Part shown: in pieces, positions 15,111-23,668 of the stretch
How the letters are laid out: every line of letters starts with the position of its first letter
Numbering within the stretch: position 1 is the first letter of the stretch
Assembly (NCBI RefSeq): GCF_000374305.1
Contig: NZ_KB894097.1
Span: 350,753 to 414,752, forward strand
DNA: 64,000 nt
Direction of reading: 5' to 3'
DNA from: Actinomadura flavalba DSM 45200
GTDB taxonomy: Bacteria; Actinomycetota; Actinomycetes; Streptosporangiales; Streptosporangiaceae
Program-made: the position numbers and the translations under genes
Notes under the pieces: model-generated
What the model was told of the DNA's origin: nothing
Database searches by the model: none
What the model saw: the letters and a program-made list of their open reading frames with translations, nothing else

Positions 15111-17201
15111 CTAAGTGTCGATGCGGTCCATGTCGAGTTCGGACGCGCCCGCCGTGATGAAGGCGCGGCGGGGGGCGACCTCGCTGCCCATCAGCAGGTC
15201 GAAGGTGGTGGCGGCGTCGGCGGCGTCCTCGACGCGGATGCGGCGGAGCATGCGGCGGCGCGGGTCGAGGGTGGTCTCGGCGAGCTGGTCGGCGTCCATC
15301 TCACCGAGGCCCTTGTAGCGCTGGATGGGCTCCTTCCAGCGCTGGCCCCGGCGCTCCAGTTCGACGAGCCGCTTGCGCAGTTCGGCGTCGGAGTAGGTGT
15401 AGACGTACTTGTCCTGGCCCTTCTTGGGCTTGACCAGCTCGATGCGGTGCAGCGGCGGGACGGCGGAGAAGACGCGCCCGGCCTCCAGCATGGGCCGCAT
15501 GTACTTGTAGAACAGCGTCAGCAGCAGGCAGCGGATGTGGGCGCCGTCGACGTCGGCGTCGGCGAGCAGGCAGACGCGGCCGTAGCGGGCGGCGTCCAGG
15601 TCGAAGGTGCGGCCCGAGCCGGCGCCGAGCACCTGGATGATCGCGGCGCATTCGGTGTTCTTGAGCATGTCGGCGACGGACGCCTTCTGCACGTTGAGGA
15701 TCTTGCCGCGGATCGGCAGCAGCGCCTGGAACTCCGAGTCGCGGGCGAGCTTGGCGGTGCCGAGCGCGGAGTCTCCCTCGACGATGAACAGTTCGCTGCG
15801 GTCGTCGGCGGTGCGGCAGTCGACGAGTTTGGCGGGCAGCGCAGAGTTCTCCAGCGCGTTCTTGCGGCGCTGGTTGTCGCGCTGGGTGCGGGCGGCGATG
15901 CGCGTCTTGGCGGCGCCCGCGACCTTCTCCAGGACGGTGCGGAGCTGCTGCTTCTGCGCGCGCCCGGGGTTCTCGAAGATCCGCTTCAGTTCGCGGGTGA
16001 CGACCTGCGCGACGATGCGCGTCGCGGCGGAGGTGCCGAGGATCTCCTTGGTCTGCCCCTCGAACTGCGGCTCGGGCAGCCGGACGGTGATGACGGAGGT
16101 GAGGCCCTCCAGCACGTCCTCCTTGAGGACGTCCTCGTCGTTGGTCTTGAGCAGCCGCACGGCGCGGAGCTGCTCATTGAGGACGCGGACGAGGGCGCGC
16201 TCGTAGCCGCGCACGTGCGTGCCGCCCTTGGGCGTGGCGATCACGTTGACGAACGAGCGGGTGACGCTCTCGTAGCCGGTGCCCCAGCGCAGCGCGACGT
16301 CGACCTCCAGGTCGCGTTCGACGTCGGTGGGGGTGAGGTGGCCCTGGTCGTCCAGGACGGGGACGGTCTCGGTGAAGTGGCCGCGCCCCTCGATGCGCAG
16401 GACGTCGTTGACGGGGGCGTCCTGCGCGAGGTAGGCGCAGTACTCACCGATACCGCCGTCGAACCGGAACGTCTCCTGGACGGGCTCGTCGCCGCGCTCG
16501 TCGCGGACCTCGATCGTCAGGCCGGGGATGAGGAACGCCGTCTGGCGCATCCGGTCCATGACGAGGGACCGTTCGACGGTCGCTTCCTTGAGGAAGATCT
16601 GAAGATCCGGCCAGAACCGGACACGGGTGCCGGTGACCTTCTTGGCGACGCGGCGGAGCTGGTGCACGCCCGACCGCTTCTTGAACCGGGCGTTGGGGCG
16701 GCCGGTGTCGGCGAACTCGCCGGGCAGGCCGCGCTTGAAGCTCATCCCCCAGGTGTGGCCGTCGCGGTCGACCTCGACGTCGAGCCGGGCCGACAGCGCG
16801 TTGACGACCGAGGCGCCGACGCCGTGCAGACCGCCCGACGCGGTGTAGGAGACGCCGCCGAACTTGCCGCCCGCGTGCAGCCGCGTCATGACGAGCTCGA
16901 CGCCGGGCAGGCCCGTGCGGGGCTCGATGTCGACCGGGATGCCGCGGCCGTCGTCGCCGACCTCGAACGACCCGTCGGCGTGCAGGACGACCCCGATGTG
17001 CGTGCAGGCCCCGGCCAGCGCCTCGTCGACGCAGTTGTCGACGATCTCCCAGAGGCAGTGCGCCAGTCCCCGGCTGTCGGTGGAGCCGATGTACATGCCG
17101 GGTCGCTTGCGCACGGCCTCCAGCCCCTCCAGCACCGAGAGGTGCCGGGCGGAGTAGCCCTGCGGGTCGTCGGTCGTGGCTTCGGCGGTCGCGGCGGTCA
17201 A
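15111..17201 (-). CDS. Type IIA topoisomerase subunit B (ParE/GyrB-like)
   Basis: A 696-residue ATPase subunit. The GHKL ATPase region shows YSARHLSVLEGLEAVRKRPGMYIGS, EIVDNCVDEALAG (Mg-binding Asn) and DDGRGIPVDI; the transducer segment contains QLRRVAKKVTGTRVRFWPD; the TOPRIM domain shows FIVEGDSALGTAKLARDS, where the family usually has EGDSAGGSAK, and ADADVDGAHIRCLLLTLFY; the end is QRYKGLGEMDADQLAETTL. With the ParC-like gene at 9.5 kb it should form a second heterotetrameric topoisomerase. TTG at 17199-17201 is chosen because GAGGAG lies ten bases upstream; an ATG at 17285 would add 28 unconserved residues. Confidence 0.9.
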   Translation of the reverse strand: MTAATAEATTDDPQGYSARHLSVLEGLEAVRKRPGMYIGSTDSRGLAHCLWEIVDNCVDEALAGACTHIGVVLHADGSFEVGDDGRGIPVDIEPRTGLPGVELVMTRLHAGGKFGGVSYTASGGLHGVGASVVNALSARLDVEVDRDGHTWGMSFKRGLPGEFADTGRPNARFKKRSGVHQLRRVAKKVTGTRVRFWPDLQIFLKEATVERSLVMDRMRQTAFLIPGLTIEVRDERGDEPVQETFRFDGGIGEYCAYLAQDAPVNDVLRIEGRGHFTETVPVLDDQGHLTPTDVERDLEVDVALRWGTGYESVTRSFVNVIATPKGGTHVRGYERALVRVLNEQLRAVRLLKTNDEDVLKEDVLEGLTSVITVRLPEPQFEGQTKEILGTSAATRIVAQVVTRELKRIFENPGRAQKQQLRTVLEKVAGAAKTRIAARTQRDNQRRKNALENSALPAKLVDCRTADDRSELFIVEGDSALGTAKLARDSEFQALLPIRGKILNVQKASVADMLKNTECAAIIQVLGAGSGRTFDLDAARYGRVCLLADADVDGAHIRCLLLTLFYKYMRPMLEAGRVFSAVPPLHRIELVKPKKGQDKYVYTYSDAELRKRLVELERRGQRWKEPIQRYKGLGEMDADQLAETTLDPRRRMLRRIRVEDAADAATTFDLLMGSEVAPRRAFITAGASELDMDRIDT

Positions 17202-17385
17202 CGTGCGTGTGCTCCTCGGGGGTGAGCCAGGTCGCGGCGGTGAAGGGATCGCCGCCGGGACGAGGGTACCCCCGGCCACCGACATTCCACCTGAAGGGCT
17301 CGCCGCCCCCGCGACCCGGCCGTCCGCACCGCGTCTCCTCCTGCCGGTGGAGGTGCGGTGGGCCCTGCGGTCCTATCGTCCGATC

Positions 17386-18288
17386 ATGGCACACACGATC
17401 CGCGCGACCGGGCTGCGCAAGCGTTACGGCGCGGTGCGCGCCGTGGACGGCGTCTCGCTGGAGGCCGGCGAGGGCGAGTTCCTCGGCGTGCTCGGCCCGA
17501 ACGGCGCCGGGAAGACGACACTGCTGGAGATGATCGAGGGGTTGCGCGAGCCGGACGAGGGCGAGGTGACCGTGCTGGGCCTGCCGGTCTGGCCGCGCAA
17601 CGCGGCGCTGCTCCCCCGTATCGGCGTGCAGTTGCAGGCCACGTCGTTCTTCGAGCGGCTGACGGCGCGCGAGCAGCTCCGCACGTTCGCCTCGCTGTAC
17701 GGCGCGTCCGGCGCCCGCGCCGACGCGATGCTGGAGACCGTCGGCCTGGCGGCCAAGGCCGACACCCGGGTCGAGAAGCTGTCGGGCGGGCAGGCGCAGC
17801 GGCTGTCGATCGCGTGCGCGCTCGTGCACGACCCCGAGGTGGTGTTCCTGGACGAGCCCACCGCCGCCCTGGACCCGCAGGCCCGCCGCAACCTGTGGGA
17901 CGTGCTCCGCGCGATCAGCACCGGCGGCCGCACGGTGGTGCTGACGACGCACTCGATGGACGAGGCCGAGACCCTCTGCGACCGCGTCGCGATCATGGAC
18001 GAGGGCCGCGTTCTCGAACTCGGCCCGCCCGCCGCGCTGGTGCGCGGCCTGGACGTGCCCGCACGCGTGAGCGTCCCGTCCGGCCGCCTGCCCCGCGCCG
18101 AGGCCGCCGCGCTGCCCGGCGCGCTGGACGCCGCCGACGACGGCGTCTCGCTCGTGGTGTCCACCCGCGATCCGGCGGCGGTGCTGGCCGCGATGGGCGC
18201 GCGTGATGCGCTGGACGGCGTCCAGGTGCGCGGCGCGACGCTGGAGGACGTCTTCCTGCACCGGATCGGACGGGAGTACCGCGCGTGA
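17386..18288 (+). CDS. ABC exporter ATPase
   Basis: A 300-residue ATPase of the ABC-2 drug/lipid exporter type. Walker A GPNGAGKTT, Q-loop region GVQLQATSFFERLTAREQL, signature LSGGQAQRLSIACAL, Walker B VVFLDEPTAALDP and switch LTTHSMDEAE are all intact, in contrast to the degenerate homologue at 7.6 kb. The C-terminal 90 residues form the accessory domain usual in DrrA-like proteins (VRGATLEDVFLHRIGREYRA). ATG 17386 lies six bases after TATCGT, consistent with a leaderless message. The permease gene overlaps its stop by four bases. Confidence 0.93.
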   Translation: MAHTIRATGLRKRYGAVRAVDGVSLEAGEGEFLGVLGPNGAGKTTLLEMIEGLREPDEGEVTVLGLPVWPRNAALLPRIGVQLQATSFFERLTAREQLRTFASLYGASGARADAMLETVGLAAKADTRVEKLSGGQAQRLSIACALVHDPEVVFLDEPTAALDPQARRNLWDVLRAISTGGRTVVLTTHSMDEAETLCDRVAIMDEGRVLELGPPAALVRGLDVPARVSVPSGRLPRAEAAALPGALDAADDGVSLVVSTRDPAAVLAAMGARDALDGVQVRGATLEDVFLHRIGREYRA

Positions 18289-19352
18289 ACACCGGCGTCG
18301 TCCGCAGCCTCACCCGCGCCCTGTTCGTCGGGTTCGTCCGCGACCGGGCCGCGCTGTTCTACACCCTGCTGTTCCCGCTGTTCTTCCTCGTCGTCTTCGC
18401 CGGGGTGTTCGGCTCCGCCGACAGCCCGCGCGTGGAGGTGGCGCGCGTCGCGCCGGTCCCGCTGCTGGACCAGGCCCTCGCCCACGATCCCGGGCTGCGC
18501 GACACGATCGAGGTCACCGCGTACCGCACCCCCGAGGCGGCCGTGCGCGCCGTGGAGAAGGGCGACGCGGACGCCTTCGCCGCGCAGGACGGCGGCACCC
18601 TCTCGATCCGCTACTCCGTGGCCGACCGGGTGCAGTCGGGCATCGTGCAGAGCCTGTTCGGCGGCCTGACCCAGGCGGCGAACCGGGCCGCGACGGGCGA
18701 GCGGCCCGCCTACCGGCTGGAGGCCCGCCAGGTCGAGGACGCCTCGCTCAGCGCGATCCAGTTCTTCACGCCCGGCCTGCTCGGCTGGGCGCTGTCGATG
18801 GCCGGGGTCTTCGGCGCGTCGACCACGCTCGTCACCTGGCGCAAGAACGGCCTGCTGCGGCGGCTGCGGCTGTCCCCGGCGCCGCTGCGGTCGGTGTTCG
18901 CCGCCCGCGTCCTGGTCAGCCTGGTGACGGCCCTGATCCAGCTCGCCGTCTTCCTCGGCGTCGCGCTGCTGCCGGTGTTCGGGTTGCGGCTGACCGGCGC
19001 CTGGTGGATGTCGATCCCGCTCGTGCTGGCGGGCGTGCTGGCGTTCCTCGGCATCGGGATGCTGGTCGGGGCCTGGGCGAGGACGCAGGAGGCGGCGTCG
19101 GCGGTCACCCAGTTGATCGTGCTGCCGATGGCGTTCCTCGGCGGCTCGTTCTTCCCGCTGGACTCGGCGCCCGGCTGGATGCGGACCCTCTCCTACGTCT
19201 TCCCGCTGCGCTACCTGAACGACGGGATGCTCGACGTGATGGCGCGCGGACTCGGCCCCGCGTCGGCGTTGCCGCAGATCGCGGCGCTGCTCGCCGTCGC
19301 CGTCGTCACGTCCCTCGCGGCGGCCCGGATCTTCCGCTGGGACGCCACATGA
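18285..19352 (+). CDS. ABC-2 type exporter permease
   Basis: A 355-residue membrane subunit with one N-terminal helix (ALFYTLLFPLFFLVVFAGVFG), a long extracytoplasmic domain (about residues 45-150), and five or six C-terminal helices, the layout of ABC-2 permeases with a large loop after helix 1. The conserved region LPMAFLGGSFFPLDSAPGW and SYVFPLRYLNDGML is diagnostic. It starts with GTG overlapping the ATPase stop (GTGA), so the two form one exporter. The cargo is unknown. Confidence 0.92.
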   Translation: MNTGVVRSLTRALFVGFVRDRAALFYTLLFPLFFLVVFAGVFGSADSPRVEVARVAPVPLLDQALAHDPGLRDTIEVTAYRTPEAAVRAVEKGDADAFAAQDGGTLSIRYSVADRVQSGIVQSLFGGLTQAANRAATGERPAYRLEARQVEDASLSAIQFFTPGLLGWALSMAGVFGASTTLVTWRKNGLLRRLRLSPAPLRSVFAARVLVSLVTALIQLAVFLGVALLPVFGLRLTGAWWMSIPLVLAGVLAFLGIGMLVGAWARTQEAASAVTQLIVLPMAFLGGSFFPLDSAPGWMRTLSYVFPLRYLNDGMLDVMARGLGPASALPQIAALLAVAVVTSLAAARIFRWDAT

Positions 19353-19361
19353 GGCACATGT

Positions 19362-19377
19362 TGTGACCTCGGTCACT
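19362..19377. promoter_or_regulatory. Candidate CRP/GlxR-type binding site
   Basis: TGTGA-CCTCGG-TCACT, with a perfect GTGACC/GGTCAC core, matches the general CRP-family pattern TGTGA-N6-TCACA with one mismatch at the end. It lies 105 bases upstream of the zinc-ribbon gene and just after the exporter permease. Confidence 0.4.
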
Positions 19378-19481
19378 CCCGGGCCCCATTCCGCTCTGGG
19401 CGTACGCGGAACCAGGTTGGGAACGTCCACGTCGGGTTAGATGTTGTCCTAAGTACCGACCCCGAGCATGAGGAAGGTGCC

Positions 19482-19712
19482 GTGACTGGAGCCCTTGCCC
19501 CGACCAAGCCGCTGACCGTCGCCGACCGTTGCGACCGCTGTGGCGCCCAGGCCTACGTCCGTGCGGTCCTTGTAGGCGGCGGCGACCTTCTCTTCTGCGC
19601 CCACCACGGGCGTAAGTACGGGGAGGCGCTCCGTTCCAACGGGGCCGACATCCACGACGAGTCCAACCGGCTGAACGAAACCCCGGCCACCGCCGTCGAA
19701 GACGAACGGTAG
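19482..19712 (+). CDS. Small zinc-ribbon protein (DUF7455-type)
   Basis: A 76-residue protein with a treble-clef-like metal site: CDRCGAQAYVRAVL followed by LLFCAHHGRKY (CxxC and CxxH). It matches a small family that is conserved beside the principal sigma factor gene in actinomycetes (family name from memory). It begins with GTG at 19482 after a clear GAGGAAGG ribosome site, and is followed by a strong terminator, so it is monocistronic. Zn binding is predicted; a role in transcription is plausible from context but unproven. Confidence 0.8.
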   Translation: MTGALAPTKPLTVADRCDRCGAQAYVRAVLVGGGDLLFCAHHGRKYGEALRSNGADIHDESNRLNETPATAVEDER

Positions 19713-19738
19713 CCCGTCAGCAAGTCCACGCCGTGATC

Positions 19739-19767
19739 GGCGGTCACCGGAGACGGTGACCGCCTTT
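19739..19767 (+). terminator. Intrinsic terminator
   Basis: Perfect 11-base-pair stem GGCGGTCACCG-gaga-CGGTGACCGCC followed by TTT, 26 bases after the zinc-ribbon gene. It is one of the few hairpins here with a T-tract. Confidence 0.9.
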
Positions 19768-19813
19768 CGCCTGTTCTGCGCCCCGCGCGGCGTCCCGGTC
19801 ATCGAGGAAGAAC

Positions 19814-20557
19814 GTGCACATCCTGCTGCCGCCGTCGGAGAAGAAGGCGGCCGGAGGCGACGGCCCCCCGCTCGATCTGGCGGCGCTGAGCCTCCCCGCG
19901 CTGAACCCCGCCCGGCGCAAGGCGCTGCGCGCGCTCGCCCAGACCGGCCGCCGCGCCGACGCCCCGGAGATCCTCGGCCTCCCGGTGGGCCAGGCCGACG
20001 ACGCGCTCGCCCGCAACCGCGCCCTCAAGACGGCCCCGGCGCTGCCGGTCGCCGAGCTGTACACCGGCGTCCTGTACGACCATCTCGCGCTGTCCCGGCT
20101 CGACGCCGCCGCGGCGGCCGAGCGGATCATCGTCTTCTCGGGCCTCTGGGGCGCGCTGCGCCTCACCGACCGCATCCCGCCCTACCGGCTGGCGATGGGC
20201 GTCGCACTGCCGCCCGTCGGACGGCTCGCCGCCCTGTGGCGGCCCGCGCTGACCAAGGCGCTGCGCGACCTCGACGGGCTCGTCGTCGACATGCGCTCGG
20301 GCCCGTACGCGGCGGCGTGGAAGGCCCCGGCGCCGGCGGTCGCCGTCCGCGTGTTCCGCGAGCACATCGTGGGCGGCGTCCCCAAGCGGACGGTCGTCAG
20401 CCACATGGCCAAGGCGACGCGCGGCACGATCGCGCACGACCTGATCGCGGCCGGGGCGCGTCCCGGCACACCGGAGGAACTGCTCAAGGCCGTCACCGGC
20501 CTCGGGCACACCGCCGAGCTGAACGGCACGAACCTGGACGTGATCCTGCCCGGCTGA
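19814..20557 (+). CDS. yaaA: YaaA-family peroxide stress protein
   Basis: A 247-residue protein of the YaaA/DUF328 family, which in E. coli lowers free iron during hydrogen peroxide stress and binds DNA. Family hallmarks are the start MHILLPPSEKKAAGGDG, the segment LYTGVLYDHL, IIVFSGLWGALRLTDRIPPYRL, and the C-terminal VPKRTVVSHMAKATRGTIAHDLI. Length is normal. GTG at 19814 follows GAGGAAG by a good spacing. The convergent neighbour ends four bases after its stop, with no hairpin between them. Confidence 0.9.
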   Translation: MHILLPPSEKKAAGGDGPPLDLAALSLPALNPARRKALRALAQTGRRADAPEILGLPVGQADDALARNRALKTAPALPVAELYTGVLYDHLALSRLDAAAAAERIIVFSGLWGALRLTDRIPPYRLAMGVALPPVGRLAALWRPALTKALRDLDGLVVDMRSGPYAAAWKAPAPAVAVRVFREHIVGGVPKRTVVSHMAKATRGTIAHDLIAAGARPGTPEELLKAVTGLGHTAELNGTNLDVILPG

Positions 20558-20560
20558 GCG

Positions 20561-21586
20561 TCAGGTCAGGATGACGTTCAGGTGCTTGCACGCCTTGACG
20601 TAGTGGTGCGCCGCGTCCCCGCCCAGGTAGCTCCACGGCAGGTTGCTCGGCCGCCCGAACGTGCGCAGCAGGTGCTGCCGCGCCGGACGGCGGGCGTCGG
20701 CGAGATGGAACGCCGCGCCGAACAGGTTGTGCGCCTCGATCGTGCGCGGATGCGGGCGCGGGCCCTCGAACCAGCCGCGCGCCGCGACCGCGACGTCCCG
20801 GCACTCCTCCGTGCTGAACCACGACGACGACCCGTTGCGGATCAGCCCCGACCGGGCCTGCGCGAAGTCCTCGAAGTAGGCGAGCGGGATGAGCGCGGCG
20901 CGCGGGTCCTCGCGGGTGGCGGTGCTCATCGCGACGCGCGCGAAGTCGAACATCTCCTCCGGCATCCCGCCCCACTGCGGCGACAGCGTCACCACGCGCG
21001 CGACGTGACCGGCGTACAGGGTCGGGCAGCGGGCGTACACCCGCTCCCAGAGCGCGTCCTTCTCGGCACGGTCCAGATCGAGCCCGAGCGCGTACCAGAG
21101 CATCGCCTCCCACGGGACGGCGTCGTCGGGCAGCAGCTCGGCGGCGGTCATCAGCGGCTCGCGCGCCGACGCCATGAGCTTGCCGTAGGCGGTGAACCCG
21201 GCGGCCTGGACGGCGCGGGCCCGCCCGTCCGGCCGGATCGCCCACGCCTCTTCGACGCGGGTGCGGCCCAGCCACAGCCACAGGTCGGGGTTGCCCGCGT
21301 CCTCGGCCAGCAGCGCCTCGATGCCGCGGCTCCAGCCCACGGCCGCGCGGGCGAGGGCCTCGACGCGCAGGGACCGCACCTCCGGATCGCCGCGCGACTC
21401 GGCCAGGACGTGCGCGCCGAACCGGAAGTACCGGTCCCGGACGGCGTTCATCGCCTGGTCGAGCGCGGGGTCCAGCCAGGGACGGTCGTTGATGACGTGT
21501 GCGGTGCGGGGTCGGACGGCCGTCGCCCCGCTCGTCCGGTTCTCCACCGGCCCTCCCGGTGCCCGGTCAAGCTCCATGAGTCCCAT
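20561..21586 (-). CDS. Conserved helical hypothetical protein
   Basis: A 341-residue soluble protein with long amphipathic helices and repeated WLWLGRTRVEEAWAIR, AVPWEAMLWYALGL, LYAGHVARVVTLSPQWGG and AHNLFGAAFHLAD segments, suggesting a TPR-like all-helical solenoid. It has no signal peptide. I do not recognise the family with certainty. The ATG at 21584-21586 gives MGLMELDR; the ATG three codons on is equally possible. A 13-base-pair inverted repeat lies about 40 bases upstream of its start and could be an operator. Confidence 0.7.
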   Translation of the reverse strand: MGLMELDRAPGGPVENRTSGATAVRPRTAHVINDRPWLDPALDQAMNAVRDRYFRFGAHVLAESRGDPEVRSLRVEALARAAVGWSRGIEALLAEDAGNPDLWLWLGRTRVEEAWAIRPDGRARAVQAAGFTAYGKLMASAREPLMTAAELLPDDAVPWEAMLWYALGLDLDRAEKDALWERVYARCPTLYAGHVARVVTLSPQWGGMPEEMFDFARVAMSTATREDPRAALIPLAYFEDFAQARSGLIRNGSSSWFSTEECRDVAVAARGWFEGPRPHPRTIEAHNLFGAAFHLADARRPARQHLLRTFGRPSNLPWSYLGGDAAHHYVKACKHLNVILT

Positions 21587-21622
21587 AGCGCGAGAGCGTA
21601 GGAAGAGGCGAGGCCGGGCGCG

Positions 21623-21662
21623 CTACTCCCGGGTAAACAGTGTGTTACATACCCGGGAGTAG
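21623..21662. repeat. Perfect 13-base inverted repeat, possible operator
   Basis: Arms CTACTCCCGGGTA (21623-21635) and TACCCGGGAGTAG (21650-21662) flank a 14-base AT-richer loop. It sits downstream of sigA and upstream of the helical hypothetical gene (start 21586), so it may be a control site of that gene; the spacing does not suit termination of sigA, which has its own hairpin at 21743-21774. Confidence 0.75.
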
Positions 21663-21742
21663 GTTGACCTGGGACATTTCTCCATGTCAGCCGTCATCCG
21701 GACTACGGCCGGGAGGCGCCGGACACGTCCACGTTACATGCC

Positions 21743-21774
21743 GAGATCCCCGCCCCAGGAGGGACGGGGACCTC
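21743..21774 (-). terminator. Hairpin after sigA
   Basis: Arms GAGATCCCCG (21743-21752) and CGGGGACCTC (21765-21774) pair over ten positions with one G-U wobble, 16 bases past the sigA stop codon in the direction of transcription. Confidence 0.65.
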
Positions 21775-21789
21775 GCGCCGCGCCGCCGG

Positions 21790-23409
<1,620 letters not shown>

Positions 23410-23518
23410 AAATACCTCTCGAACGAACGTGTGGCTTGGTTGACCCAAGTGCCCTGACGGGCCCGGCCTCACACGGGGTGGGACCACACACCGAGCCGGG
23501 TCACCTCCGCGGGACCGC

Positions 23519-23545
23519 AGCGTACCCGTTCGGCGACTGGGTCAA
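23519..23545 (-). promoter_or_regulatory. Candidate sigA promoter
   Basis: Reading leftward: TTGACC (23545-23540), 15 bases, TACGCT (23524-23519). The spacer is short by one or two bases. It would give an untranslated leader of about 100 bases before the GTG of sigA. Confidence 0.45.
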
Positions 23546-23668
23546 GCATTTCTGGCACTGCTGCGCGTTCCGCCTCGGTGTCCTGCCCGGTAGCACTCCA
23601 CCTTAGAGGGCGCGGAGCGGTCCTTCGTACGGACGGAGCCGTCTCCCCACCGTCTGGGACGGGCTTGC

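Noticed and set aside
14244..17225. Open frame of nearly 1000 codons on the plus strand opposite parE
   Set aside because: It is antisense to a clear topoisomerase gene and has no motif; composition is that of a shadow frame.
19412..19445. GGGAAC-N18-GTTG as an extracytoplasmic-function (SigR-like) promoter of the zinc-ribbon gene
   Set aside because: The -35 has C instead of the expected T and the match may be chance; it is left out of the features.
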